Assembly (NCBI GenBank): GCA_028279275.1
Contig: JANQOB010000018.1
Span: forward strand, 186,001 to 250,000
DNA: 64,000 bases
Reading direction: 5' to 3'
From: Gammaproteobacteria bacterium
Lineage (GTDB): Bacteria; Pseudomonadota; Gammaproteobacteria; UBA4575
A program made the translations under genes and the position numbers. The notes beneath the pieces are model-generated. The model saw only the letters and a list, made by a program, of their open reading frames with translations. It was not told the DNA's origin and ran no database searches. Of this stretch, positions 49,347 through 60,843 are shown in pieces. Position 1 is the first letter of the stretch. The number at the start of each line of letters is the position of its first letter.

Positions 49347-49997
49347 TTATTTGAGTGTGAAACCATGTAAACGCTTGCGTATGCGTCTGTTTGAAAATTT
49401 CATGCCTAATATAAACCCTATTATCAGTAGCAATGAAATACCCACTAACACCCACAGTTTATTTTCAGTAATAGAAAAAGCATTTGTTGATAACTGATTC
49501 GTACCAAACGATGTCGATGTAAGATTAACCTGACTGGGTTCTGCATTCATGATTTGCGTTTGTAGTTTTTGTTTAGCTTCTTGTTCTTTTGCCAATGCGG
49601 ATTGTAATTCTGCAATTAGTTTACTGCTCTCTTCACTGTTAGTTGTAGAAGATGCAGAGGTAGATGTGTTGTTTTGCAGTTCCGCGATCTGTTCTTGTAA
49701 TTGTTTATTTTGCTCGCTTACAGAGTAGTACAATAATTTTGCAGGCGGTTCAGATACTAAAAATGCCGATTTTACCCACCCTTCTGTACCATCATACGTG
49801 ATCACCCGACTAAACCTGTTTAGCGTTTCTAGAACTTCCACCGAATCACCACTTTCTAGCGTAGCCAGTACATCACTGCTGTCATTAGCCTCAGTATATA
49901 AACGCAGACGCAGTGAGTCCGTTACATAAGCAACCTCTTGCGCATATAGTTCAACGCTAAAAATAAGTAAGAGAATTAAAATGATTTTGTTAGACAT
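49347..49997 (-). CDS. TIGR04211-type SH3-domain membrane protein
   Basis: The 216-aa product has a signal peptide (MSNKIILILLLIFSVELYAQE), a bacterial SH3 domain (YVTDSLRLRLYTEANDSSDVLATLESGDSVEVLE...EGWVKSAFL, about 23-85), a coiled coil of about 80 residues, and a single C-terminal membrane helix (LWVLVGISLLLIIGFILGM) with a basic cytoplasmic end. This layout matches the TIGR04211 / YgiM-like family. It is anchored in the inner membrane facing the periplasm; function unknown. Confidence 0.9.
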   Translation of the reverse strand: MSNKIILILLLIFSVELYAQEVAYVTDSLRLRLYTEANDSSDVLATLESGDSVEVLETLNRFSRVITYDGTEGWVKSAFLVSEPPAKLLYYSVSEQNKQLQEQIAELQNNTSTSASSTTNSEESSKLIAELQSALAKEQEAKQKLQTQIMNAEPSQVNLTSTSFGTNQLSTNAFSITENKLWVLVGISLLLIIGFILGMKFSNRRIRKRLHGFTLK

Positions 49998-50051
49998 AGC
50001 CCGGCATTATGCCTGAACTTAATTAAACTGAGACGTCTTTTATATAATGAC

Positions 50052-50969
50052 CTAGAAAACACCTGTTATTTTTAAAAAGATACTGGCTGTAAACAAAATA
50101 AACAAAGAAGCCAGTCCTGCTGAAAAAATGCGATTACTTCTTGAGATATGGCTTTCTGATTTAGTAGAAAGTAGGAAAGGCTGATATTTTTTTGTTTGTG
50201 GTTTTTTCAGCATATGCATGCGCTGTGGTAGGGGTTTAGCCAATTGATCCTCCACCGCAGTTTGCTTTGCATCCATACGTGCCTGCTCCCATTCCTTCTC
50301 ATCAATTGTCCCGTCTTGATTCTTATCATAGCTTGCAAGCTTTTCTTTATCTCGTTTTAAAGCACGCAATTTTTCAAGTACAGCTTCTTTTATACTTTGA
50401 CGATAATCTGTTCCAATTGAACAAAATTCACCAATTGCATATAAAGATTCATACACATCAATGCGTTTTTCTGTATAGCGATATTTCTGCCCAGATTGCA
50501 ACAGTGCATCAGTTAAAACATCTAATGGTGAAGTATGAATTCGAGGACCTATACGCTCATTACCATACCAAGTTGTACTAGAAGTGGGTGTTACTTCTGC
50601 ATCATCCGGGTCCACTACACAAGCACCCGTATCGTCCTCAAGTAAAAATAACTGATCGCTTACACCACTATTGATGCGTCGCCACTTTTGTTTAGATTGA
50701 GGAACATATTCTTCCACTGTAAATGAATACCAAACACAGGGCAAACCACTTAAAGGTGCCTGAATTTCTGGCCCCTCCATCCACTTTGCAGTTCCAAACA
50801 GTTCAACATACCCTTGTGGACTAGAGCGAATTTTAGAAGTGGGCATATCTTCAATTAAACGCGCACGATGAAACATGCGCAGCGCAGCAAATAAGCAGGC
50901 TATTGCTCCAATAATTAGAACGGTTATGAAAAACCAATCACCTTGGCTAAAGTGATTTGCTACCTGCAT
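50052..50969 (-). CDS. GIDE-domain membrane protein with an EF-hand loop
   Basis: The 305-aa protein begins with a membrane helix (WFFITVLIIGAIACLFAALRMF) and ends with another (SAGLASLFILFTASIFLKI). Between them is a region typical of the bacterial GIDE proteins paired with LemA: GYVELFGTAKWMEGPEIQAPLSG, PCVWYSFTVEEY. An unusual insertion at residues 215-226, DKNQDGTIDEKE, is a canonical EF-hand calcium loop (D-x-N-x-D-G-x-I-x-x-x-E). It lies 26 bp after lemA in the same direction. Function unknown; calcium binding is inferred. Confidence 0.85.
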   Translation of the reverse strand: MQVANHFSQGDWFFITVLIIGAIACLFAALRMFHRARLIEDMPTSKIRSSPQGYVELFGTAKWMEGPEIQAPLSGLPCVWYSFTVEEYVPQSKQKWRRINSGVSDQLFLLEDDTGACVVDPDDAEVTPTSSTTWYGNERIGPRIHTSPLDVLTDALLQSGQKYRYTEKRIDVYESLYAIGEFCSIGTDYRQSIKEAVLEKLRALKRDKEKLASYDKNQDGTIDEKEWEQARMDAKQTAVEDQLAKPLPQRMHMLKKPQTKKYQPFLLSTKSESHISRSNRIFSAGLASLFILFTASIFLKITGVF

Positions 50970-50995
50970 TCGAGAAATGAGTTAAAAAATATTAA

Positions 50996-51568
50996 CTAGG
51001 TAAACAGCGCTTTTACATCTACATCTTGAGTTTCTGATTCTGCAAACTCAAGTAAATCGAAGGCCTTAAACGCCATAGCGCGTGCAACGATAATGTCAGG
51101 AAACTGTTCGATACGTACATTATTACGGTTCACGCTTTCATTATAAAATTCACGTCGATCAGCGATAGAATTTTCCAAACCAGAAATACGTTGTTGTAAG
51201 TGGTTAAACGTTTCATTCGCTTTCAGCTCTGGATATTCTTCAGCTACTGCAAATAAATTACCCAAACCCATTCGCAGCATTCCTTCAGCAGAGCCTAGTG
51301 CATTCATGTCTCCAGATTGCTGTGCATTTGAAACTCTTGTGCGTGCCTCCATTACTTTGGTAAGTGTTTCTTGTTCATAGCCCATGTACTGTTTGCACAC
51401 TTCAACCAGTTTGGGAATTTCATCGTGACGTTGTTTTAACAACACGTCGATATTTGACCATGCCTTGCTTACTGCATGTTTCAAATTAACTAGGTTGTTA
51501 TAAATGACAATGAAGTAACCAACTAAAACTACAATAATGGCTAAAAAAATAATGCTACCGATTCCCAT
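50996..51568 (-). CDS. lemA: LemA family protein
   Basis: The 190-aa product has an N-terminal membrane helix (GSIIFLAIIVVLVGYFIVIYN) followed by the LemA helical bundle with NLVNLKHAVSKAWSNIDVLLKQRHDEIPKLVEVCKQYM. NRNNVRIEQFPDIIVARAMAF is the conserved C-terminal part. LemA proteins usually travel with a GIDE or TPM-domain partner, here the next gene. The molecular role is unknown. Confidence 0.95.
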   Translation of the reverse strand: MGIGSIIFLAIIVVLVGYFIVIYNNLVNLKHAVSKAWSNIDVLLKQRHDEIPKLVEVCKQYMGYEQETLTKVMEARTRVSNAQQSGDMNALGSAEGMLRMGLGNLFAVAEEYPELKANETFNHLQQRISGLENSIADRREFYNESVNRNNVRIEQFPDIIVARAMAFKAFDLLEFAESETQDVDVKALFT

Positions 51569-51724
51569 ACATGGCTCCCTAGTTAGTAGATTGGAATTTC
51601 TCGCTGCTTGTCAATCAATATGGGGGTATTTTCTTTAAAATCAACTATCTACACCAGTTCTACAGGGACCAATGCAGATTTAATTCTGACTAACTCAATA
51701 ATATTCAGTGTTTTTTATAATTCA

Positions 51725-54193
<2,469 letters not shown>

Positions 54194-54274
54194 TTAATTT
54201 ATAAGCTACACATTATACCAAGTCTAAGCGTTGAGAGCTTGCAAATCCTTGCATATAGAATCTGTTTTTATTAT

Positions 54275-55351
54275 CTACTTCATTGCTTTACAAACACCAT
54301 GTTTCACGTGAAACACCTGAGTATCTTTCCATCCGCTCAAATCAATTTGCTCCTGCTCAATCGCCGTAATAAAGACCTGGCAACCCAAATTTTGCAGCGC
54401 AGTTAATAATGCATCGGCGTGTTCAGAATCCAGTTCGGCTCGAACATCATCGAGCAATACGACACACTTTAAAGAACCAGTCTGCTGGATGTGTTTGATC
54501 TGAGCAAGCAGGAGACAGGCCGCCAATAGTTTTTCCTGGCCTCTAGAGGCTGCAGCTGCAGCATCTTGTTCATTTAAGAATACTTTAAGATCTGCTCGAT
54601 GTGGGCCTAAGCGCGTTGTCTTTAGATGTCGTTCTTGAGTGATAACCTCTCCCAGCGCCTCTGCCAGTGTTAAACCCTCAGGCCAGCCTCGATAATAAGC
54701 AGTATTAACTTCCAGTTCTGGCAACAATTTGCGGCTATATTCTCCGATAATAGGGTTTATTTTCTCGAAAAGATCCGATCTCACGCGATCTACGAGGTTC
54801 GCATAATCGCTTAACTCTGTGGTCCAGGCGGATAAGTCCTCTGTTGTACATTGATCGCGAAGGGCCTGATTACGCTGTTTCAGGCATTTACTATAGTTGC
54901 GCCAGTAGTTAAGAAAAGAAGGTTCCACGTGAAACGCCGACCAATCAAGATATTTTCTACGATACTTACCACCACCCTGAATCAGTCGATGTGAATCAGG
55001 ATGAAGACTGACGACCGGCAAATAGCTAGCGTGTGTTGAAATGGAGTTTACTTTCTCCTGATTCATATGGAGGTTGGTTTGCTTAGCGGACTTTTGAATT
55101 CCAAGATGAATTTTCTTGCCAGTAGGAATTAAGGCACCGCTTATAACTAGGTCGCTACTATTTTTACGTAACAAAGCCTGTGTACGTCGTTCTCGAAAAG
55201 AACGCCCGCGACTCAAGATATCAATCGCTTCAAGAATGCTGGTTTTACCCGCACCATTCTCGCCTACGAATAAATTGGCATCCGTGGCTAAGGAGATCTC
55301 GAGTTGTTGAATAATCCGTAGGTTTTGAACCAGGAGGGTTTTTAGCGCCAA
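54275..55351 (-). CDS. recF: DNA replication and repair protein RecF
   Basis: SMC-like ATPase that helps load RecA at gaps. The 358-aa product has Walker A FVGENGAGKTSILEAI, the signature region ASRGQEKLLAACLLLAQ, and Walker B CVVLLDDVRAELD. It appears to start with TTG at 55351; it lies 20 bp after dnaN, and no earlier in-frame ATG fits the family start (MALKTLLVQNLR). Confidence 0.96.
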   Translation of the reverse strand: MALKTLLVQNLRIIQQLEISLATDANLFVGENGAGKTSILEAIDILSRGRSFRERRTQALLRKNSSDLVISGALIPTGKKIHLGIQKSAKQTNLHMNQEKVNSISTHASYLPVVSLHPDSHRLIQGGGKYRRKYLDWSAFHVEPSFLNYWRNYSKCLKQRNQALRDQCTTEDLSAWTTELSDYANLVDRVRSDLFEKINPIIGEYSRKLLPELEVNTAYYRGWPEGLTLAEALGEVITQERHLKTTRLGPHRADLKVFLNEQDAAAAASRGQEKLLAACLLLAQIKHIQQTGSLKCVVLLDDVRAELDSEHADALLTALQNLGCQVFITAIEQEQIDLSGWKDTQVFHVKHGVCKAMK

Positions 55352-55371
55352 GACAGTTAAAGGTGTGTTGG

Positions 55372-56472
55372 CTAGAGACGCATTGGCATTACTACGTAAC
55401 GGCTGGCCTTTGTGTCGGGAGATATGATCAAGGCGCTGCTGTTTGCATCCTGTATAATTACCTCAACCGCATCTGAGTCAAGCACGTTGAGTACATCTAA
55501 AAGGTACACAACATTGAAACCAACCTCTAAACGATCTCCTGAATATTCAATTTCAATTTCATCTTCCGCTTCTTCGTGCTCAGGGTTATGTGCTTGAATG
55601 ACTAAAGTATTGTCGTCCAGGATCAATCTTATGCCTTTATATTTTTCATTTGATAAGATCGATGCTCTTGTAAGTGCTTGTTTAAGCTGAGCTTTATCGA
55701 TTTTAGCGCGATTGTCGCTTTCCTCAGGTAACACTCGCTGATACTCAGGAAAACGCCCGTCGATTAGCTTCGAGGTAAATTGTAAATTAGTTAAATTGAC
55801 GCGGATATGATTCTTACCTAATGCAACTGTGATTTCATTATCTTCATCACTCAACAACCGCTGCAATTCCTGCACTCCTTTTCGTGGCAGAATGATCTGC
55901 CTGGAGCCTTCAATATCCGATTTATGGTCAAGTTGAGAAAGAGCTAAACGATGGCCATCCGTTGCTACCGTGCGAATCTGCTCCGTATCAACTTCAAGCA
56001 ACAAACCGTTTAGATAATAGCGCACATCTTGTTGTGCCATGGCAAATGCTGTCTTGTCGATTAAGGACTTAAATCTACCTTCACTGATAACAATGTTTTG
56101 ATCCAGTTCTAAATCATCTATTGTCGGAAAGTCTTCAGCGGGAAGTGTGACTAGAGAAAATCGACTTCGACCTGAACTTACTTTAACTTTTTCATTACTG
56201 GAGTTGATTGCAATTTTAGCCTGATCAGGTAAAGAGCGGCATATATCCAAGAGCTTCCGAGCCGGAATCGTTGTTGTCCCTTGGTCTTCGAGTCCCACCT
56301 CTAAACTTGCAACCAGCTCAACCTCCAAATCGGTTGCAGTAATAGATATAGCCTGATCGTTGCCTCGTATTAATAAATTACTCAGTGCCGGCATGGTCTG
56401 TCTACGTTCCACAGCACCGATAATTTGTTGTAGGGGTTTTAACAGATCTTCACGTGTTATAGATAACTGCAT
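55372..56472 (-). CDS. dnaN: DNA polymerase III beta sliding clamp
   Basis: Ring-shaped processivity clamp. The 366-aa product comprises three clamp domains (about 1-120, 128-245, 246-366). Typical segments are the start MQLSITREDLLKPLQQIIGAVERRQTMPAL and the end YVVMPMRL, which lines the partner-binding cleft. It is separated from dnaA by 225 bp that contain DnaA boxes. Confidence 0.98.
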   Translation of the reverse strand: MQLSITREDLLKPLQQIIGAVERRQTMPALSNLLIRGNDQAISITATDLEVELVASLEVGLEDQGTTTIPARKLLDICRSLPDQAKIAINSSNEKVKVSSGRSRFSLVTLPAEDFPTIDDLELDQNIVISEGRFKSLIDKTAFAMAQQDVRYYLNGLLLEVDTEQIRTVATDGHRLALSQLDHKSDIEGSRQIILPRKGVQELQRLLSDEDNEITVALGKNHIRVNLTNLQFTSKLIDGRFPEYQRVLPEESDNRAKIDKAQLKQALTRASILSNEKYKGIRLILDDNTLVIQAHNPEHEEAEDEIEIEYSGDRLEVGFNVVYLLDVLNVLDSDAVEVIIQDANSSALIISPDTKASRYVVMPMRL

Positions 56473-56513
56473 AATTTATATATTTAGTTGTAGTTATAGA
56501 GCGACTCTTTTAC

Positions 56514-56522
56514 TGTGGATAA
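56514..56522 (-). promoter_or_regulatory. DnaA box, perfect
   Basis: TGTGGATAA is the exact complement of the strong DnaA box TTATCCACA. It lies 42 bp upstream of the dnaN start codon. Confidence 0.75.
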
Positions 56523-56656
56523 CACTAATTATATGTTAAAAGTCAATATCTTAAATAGATTCAACTTGAGTGAAAGCAGTTTAACAATCGTTCTTTTATG
56601 CTGTTTAGTACAGGGATAAATCTGTAATAGCAAAGCTATGCAAACTATATCACTTT

Positions 56657-56665
56657 TTATGCACA
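56657..56665 (+). promoter_or_regulatory. DnaA box, consensus TTATNCACA
   Basis: TTATGCACA fits the relaxed DnaA consensus. It lies 33 bp downstream of the dnaA stop codon in the dnaA-dnaN spacer. Confidence 0.5.
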
Positions 56666-56697
56666 GCCAATCAACAGCGATGCTAAATTGTTACTGA

Positions 56698-58050
56698 TTA
56701 ACTATTTAAGTTGCGCAATAAATTAATGTAGTCGTCGTTAATTCGTGAATCACTTTCCCTCAAGCTTTTTATTTTTCTACAAGCATGCAACACAGTTGTA
56801 TGATCTCGACCTCCAAAAGCATCACCAATTTCAGGCAAGCTATGATTGGTAAGCTCTTTCGCTAAACTCATGGCAATTTGCCGTGGCCGGGTGATTGAAC
56901 GACTGCGACGCGCAGAAAGTAAATCAGAAACACGGATCTTAAAATACTCAGCTACCGTTTTTTGAATATTATCGATTGTGACCAACTTATCTTGTAAGGC
57001 TAATAAATCATGTAAAGCTTCTTTAGCAAAGTCTAGAGTGATTGCCGAACCTGTAAATTGCGCATTAGCGATGACTCTGCGTAGTGCGCCTTCAAGCTCT
57101 CTGATGTTGGAGCGGATACGTTTGCCTATAAAAAAGGCAACGTCGCTTGGTAATTCAATCTGCAGTAATTCAGCTTTACGTTGCATAATGGCAACGCGAG
57201 TCTCTAATTCTGGCGGCTCAATGGATTGTGTTAAACCCCAACCGAAGCGTGACTTCAAACGTTCTTGCAGGTCTTCCACTTCTTTGGGGTAGCGATCACA
57301 AGTAAGAATTACTTGGCGTTGGCCTTCAAGCAAGGTATTAAAGGTATGAAAAAACTCTTCTTGAGAACGCTCTTTACCTGCGAAAAACTGAATATCATCA
57401 ATCAATAATGCATCTACAGTACGATAAAAACGCTTAAACTCACTAATTGCGTTGTGTTGTAATGCTTTTACCATGTCTGCTACAAAACGCTCTGAGTGTA
57501 AATATAAAATCTTCGCAGCTGGATTGTGGACCAGCATTTGATTACCGATTGCGTGTAACAAATGAGTTTTTCCTAAACCCACACCACCATAGATAAGCAA
57601 AGGGTTATATGCTGCTCCAGGGTGATTGGCTACTTGTAAGGCAGCTGCTTTAGGAAGTTGATTAGATTTGCCCTCAACAAAGGTATCAAAGGTAAAGTTT
57701 GGATTCAGATTGTGGCTGAAATTTTGTAACTTGGAGGCAGCAGAGCTTACAGCATGTATTTTCTCAGTGTGTTCAGCGTTGGCTTGCTGATCTCTTGTGC
57801 TTGGTTGTTTATTACTGCCTATTTCAATCCTTACGGGCCTTCCAGACTTATTGTTAACAGTGACTAGCTCATCAATACGTGCAAGAAAATTATCTTGTAC
57901 CCAATCAAGCACAAAACGATTGGGTGCCAGCAGGGTTAATCCGCCATTTTCCTCAATTGCATGTAATGGACGAATCCAAGTATTGAGTTGTTGTTCAGAT
58001 AACTCAGACTCAAGCTTGTGAACACAGGACTTCCAGAGAACATTCGCCAC
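56698..58050 (-). CDS. dnaA: Chromosomal replication initiator DnaA
   Basis: Opens the origin and is the master initiator of replication. The 450-aa product has an N-terminal DnaB-interaction domain (1-85), a short linker, an AAA+ domain with Walker [17 protein letters not shown] and Walker [13 protein letters not shown], and the C-terminal DNA-binding helix-turn-helix with [22 protein letters not shown]. It starts with GTG at 58050; GGAG lies eight bases upstream and sits in the loop of a small hairpin (CATAC-TGGA-GTATG on the coding strand, 58055-58068). Confidence 0.98.
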   Translation of the reverse strand: MANVLWKSCVHKLESELSEQQLNTWIRPLHAIEENGGLTLLAPNRFVLDWVQDNFLARIDELVTVNNKSGRPVRIEIGSNKQPSTRDQQANAEHTEKIHAVSSAASKLQNFSHNLNPNFTFDTFVEGKSNQLPKAAALQVANHPGAAYNPLLIYGGVGLGKTHLLHAIGNQMLVHNPAAKILYLHSERFVADMVKALQHNAISEFKRFYRTVDALLIDDIQFFAGKERSQEEFFHTFNTLLEGQRQVILTCDRYPKEVEDLQERLKSRFGWGLTQSIEPPELETRVAIMQRKAELLQIELPSDVAFFIGKRIRSNIRELEGALRRVIANAQFTGSAITLDFAKEALHDLLALQDKLVTIDNIQKTVAEYFKIRVSDLLSARRSRSITRPRQIAMSLAKELTNHSLPEIGDAFGGRDHTTVLHACRKIKSLRESDSRINDDYINLLRNLNS

Positions 58051-58308
58051 GCAGCATACTCCAGTATGTTTATAATAGTTGTAAAATTGTTAAGGGGTAG
58101 ACCAGTCTATCCAGTAATAGGATTGTTATCCACTGTTTAATGACTGACAATAGTCGTTGACAAATGTGAGTAGCGCGATTATTTTTGCGCACCTTATTAA
58201 ATAATTATTCTAAGTATATAAATTTAGTGGCAATGTAATAATTGCTTATGAAAATAGAATAATTAAATCGATAAGAAGTAAATTAGTTAAAAATTAAATT
58301 GGAATAAT
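58051..58308. other. Probable oriC region (dnaA-rpmH spacer)
   Basis: This 258-bp spacer lies between divergent dnaA and rpmH, the oriC position in Pseudomonas-type chromosomes. The left part has a near-consensus DnaA box (58126-58134) and the right part (about 58185-58305) is extremely AT-rich, suitable as an unwinding element. Genes on both sides point away from it. Only one box is clear here, with two more in the dnaA-dnaN spacer, so the exact origin could be either spacer or both. Confidence 0.6.
58126..58134 (+). promoter_or_regulatory. DnaA box, one mismatch
   Basis: TTATCCACT differs from the strong box TTATCCACA at the last base only. It lies about 50 bp to the left of the AT-rich half of the spacer. 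Confidence 0.5.
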
Positions 58309-58443
58309 ATGAAACGCACATATCAACCTAGTAATTTAAAGCGTGCACGAACACACGGTTTTAGAGCTAGAATGAAAACAAAAGGTGGTCGTGCTGTAAT
58401 CAATGCTCGTCGTGCACGAGGTCGCGCACGTCTTTGTCCGTAA
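58309..58443 (+). CDS. rpmH: 50S ribosomal protein L34
   Basis: The 44-aa protein is the smallest standard component of the large ribosomal subunit. It opens [20 protein letters not shown] and continues with [20 protein letters not shown], the full family signature. The C-terminus is RLCP rather than the more usual RLxV/A. It is the first gene to the right of the origin, followed by rnpA. Confidence 0.97.
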   Translation: MKRTYQPSNLKRARTHGFRARMKTKGGRAVINARRARGRARLCP

Positions 58444-58488
58444 ACAAGGCGACCTTAGTTTTTGCTATAGGTTTTTCACGAAAAATTT

Positions 58489-58845
58489 TTGCAAGTTAAA
58501 AGAAACGCGTACACACATCTAGACCGGCTACAAAACGCAAGCCAATATACCCGAGTCTTTGATCAAGCAATAAAATCTAACAGCGAATTCTTTACTATAC
58601 TCTCAAGAGAAAACGCCATTGGACAACCGCGTCTTGGGATCGTAGTTGCTAAACGCCATGCTAAGCGAGCAGTAGATCGAAATACAATAAAAAGAATTAT
58701 CAGAGAAAGTTTTCGTCAAACAAAAACGTCTCTTCCAAACAACGACTATATTGTAATTTTAAAACGTCCCATCAAAGCCATCAAAAAAACAAAATTTAAA
58801 CAAACCCTAAAGCTACAAATCGAAACATTGTGGAAGCAATTTTAA
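58489..58845 (+). CDS. rnpA: Ribonuclease P protein component
   Basis: Protein subunit that assists RNase P RNA in tRNA 5'-end maturation. The 118-aa product has the RNR motif RNTIKRIIRESFR and the core LGIVVAKRHAKRAVDR. TTG at 58489 is the only usable start: an in-frame TAG lies 21 bases upstream and no ATG or GTG occurs before the conserved domain. The gene sits 45 bp after rpmH and 4 bp before yidD. Confidence 0.95.
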   Translation: MQVKRNAYTHLDRLQNASQYTRVFDQAIKSNSEFFTILSRENAIGQPRLGIVVAKRHAKRAVDRNTIKRIIRESFRQTKTSLPNNDYIVILKRPIKAIKKTKFKQTLKLQIETLWKQF

Positions 58846-58849
58846 AACA

Positions 58850-59089
58850 ATGAATACATTGATTAGCAAATTTCTAATTTTTTTAATCAAAGCATATCGC
58901 TTACTACTAAGCCCATGGTTAGGACAACAATGCAGGTTTCATCCAACGTGTTCACAATATGCATTAGAAGCAGTGCAGCAACATGGTGCATATCGTGGTA
59001 GCTGGCTTGCAATAAAACGTGTTGCGAGTTGTCATCCTTGGCACGCAGGAGGTATCGATCCTGTACCCAAAAACATTAAGCCAAAATAG
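58850..59089 (+). CDS. yidD: Membrane protein insertion efficiency factor YidD
   Basis: Small membrane-associated protein that assists YidC. The 79-aa product has the family core AYRLLLSPWLGQQCRFHPTCSQYALEA and RVASCHPWHAGGIDPVP with three conserved cysteines. It lies between rnpA and yidC, as in most bacteria. Confidence 0.96.
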   Translation: MNTLISKFLIFLIKAYRLLLSPWLGQQCRFHPTCSQYALEAVQQHGAYRGSWLAIKRVASCHPWHAGGIDPVPKNIKPK

Positions 59090-59103
59090 AAAACAATAAA
59101 AGA

Positions 59104-60804
59104 ATGGAAAATCAAAGATTCTTTTTATATTTAGCACTGGCTTTTTTGCTGTATGTTATATGGCTCACTTGGCAACAAGAAAATGCACCGACCCCGCCTA
59201 ATGTCGCCACACAAGAGAACAACCAAGAAATATCTAGTAGTGCAGCGGATGAATTAAACTTATCCGAGAACTCAGACGATATTCCTGATGCGCTTGATGC
59301 ACCGCAGGACACAGCAGCCACAAATAATGTTGCCGAAGAACAGCAACCCTCTAAGCGCAGCAAGAAAATACAGGTACAAACAGATGTGCTGGATATCATT
59401 ATTGATACACGCGGTGGTGATGTTCGCCAAGTAGACCTGCCGACCTATCCAGTATCTTTACAGAAAAAAGACCAAGCATTCCGCTTAATGCGCAGCGATG
59501 CACGCACGTATATTGCACAATCCGGTTTACGCCATGACAAAGTAAATGGTCAAGCGATCACAGGTATGGCGCCAACGCACCACGAAATTTACAACGCTGA
59601 AAAAACTAAATATCAACTGGCTGAAGGTAAAGATGAGTTAAGCGTTAAACTTACTTGGAAAAGTGAAAATGGTATTGAAGTAGAAAAAATCTACACGTTT
59701 ACACGCGGAGCATTTGTCTATGATGTGACTCATCGGGTGACAAACCGCAGTAATCGCACTTGGGTTGGAAGACAGTATCAGCAGCTTAGACATAGCCCTG
59801 TACCCGAAAACCGCAGTTGGTTACGTTTGCCCACTTATACAGGCACTGCTTATTTTGACGGCGCCTACCACAAACACTCTTTTGATGATGTTGTAGAGGA
59901 ACCCATAAGCATGTCTGTGGAAGGTGGCTGGGTTGCCATGCTGCAGCATTATTTTGTTTCTGCCTGGGTACCAGAGCAAAACGAACAGAATCGTTTTTAC
60001 AGTAAGGCAGTAAAAGCCGCCGGCGAGCAACAACTCTTGATAGGCATGCTTTCTGAAGCAAAAACAATTGCACCAAACGCTAGTGCGGAGTTTAAACGCC
60101 GCCTCTACACCGGACCTAAAATACAAGATGACATGCAAGACATTGCTAGAGGTTTAGATCTGAGTGTCGATTACGGAATGTTTTCTATTTTATCCAAACC
60201 TTTATTTTGGTTAATGCAATGGTTACACGATCTGGTCGGTAACTGGGGATGGTCGATTATTTTAGTTACGATCGTAATCAAACTTGTCTTTTATAAATTA
60301 TCAGAAACCAGTTACAAATCCATGGCGCGCATGCGCAAGTTGCAACCACGCATTAAAGCTTTGCAAGAGCGATACTCTGAGGATAAGCAAAAACTAGGAC
60401 AAGCTACTTGGGAGTTATATCGCAAAGAAAAAGTTAACCCTGCCAAGGGCTGTTTGCCAATATTAATACAAATGCCAGTATTCTTAGCCTTATATTGGGT
60501 ATTAATAGAAAGTGTTGAACTACGTCAGGCGCCGTTTATGTTATGGATAAACGATTTATCTGTGCGTGATCCAATATTTATTCTGCCATTGTTAATGGGC
60601 ATAAGCATGTATGTGCAATTCAAACTTAACCCTGCTCCTCCTGACCCAATGCAGGCTAAGATATTTGCCATGATGCCCATTATGATGACAATTTTTATGG
60701 CTTTTTTCCCAGCAGGTTTAGTGTTGTACTGGTTGGTGAATAATATCCTTTCAATTATTCAGCAATATGTAATAACAAAGCGTATCGAGAACGAAGCGTA
60801 TTAA
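59104..60804 (+). CDS. yidC: Membrane protein insertase YidC
   Basis: Inserts and folds inner-membrane proteins with or without SecYEG. The 566-aa Gram-negative form has an N-terminal anchor helix, a low-complexity linker (Asn/Asp/Glu-rich, about 30-85), a periplasmic beta domain (about 90-350) and the conserved five-helix C-terminal core (WGWSIILVTIVIKLVFYKLSE; KGCLPILIQMPVFLALYWVL; MMPIMMTIFMAFFPAGLVLYW) with the cytoplasmic coiled coil between. Normal length. Confidence 0.97.
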   Translation: MENQRFFLYLALAFLLYVIWLTWQQENAPTPPNVATQENNQEISSSAADELNLSENSDDIPDALDAPQDTAATNNVAEEQQPSKRSKKIQVQTDVLDIIIDTRGGDVRQVDLPTYPVSLQKKDQAFRLMRSDARTYIAQSGLRHDKVNGQAITGMAPTHHEIYNAEKTKYQLAEGKDELSVKLTWKSENGIEVEKIYTFTRGAFVYDVTHRVTNRSNRTWVGRQYQQLRHSPVPENRSWLRLPTYTGTAYFDGAYHKHSFDDVVEEPISMSVEGGWVAMLQHYFVSAWVPEQNEQNRFYSKAVKAAGEQQLLIGMLSEAKTIAPNASAEFKRRLYTGPKIQDDMQDIARGLDLSVDYGMFSILSKPLFWLMQWLHDLVGNWGWSIILVTIVIKLVFYKLSETSYKSMARMRKLQPRIKALQERYSEDKQKLGQATWELYRKEKVNPAKGCLPILIQMPVFLALYWVLIESVELRQAPFMLWINDLSVRDPIFILPLLMGISMYVQFKLNPAPPDPMQAKIFAMMPIMMTIFMAFFPAGLVLYWLVNNILSIIQQYVITKRIENEAY

Positions 60805-60843
60805 AATACGGCTGCTATAAATCAATATTAAAAGGGCGCATCA

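Larger units (their letters stand above)
56473..56697. other. dnaA-dnaN spacer with DnaA boxes
   Basis: An AT-rich 225-bp spacer holding one perfect DnaA box and one that fits the TTATNCACA consensus. It probably contains the dnaN promoter and a DnaA-responsive control region; a second part of a bipartite origin is possible. Confidence 0.5.
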
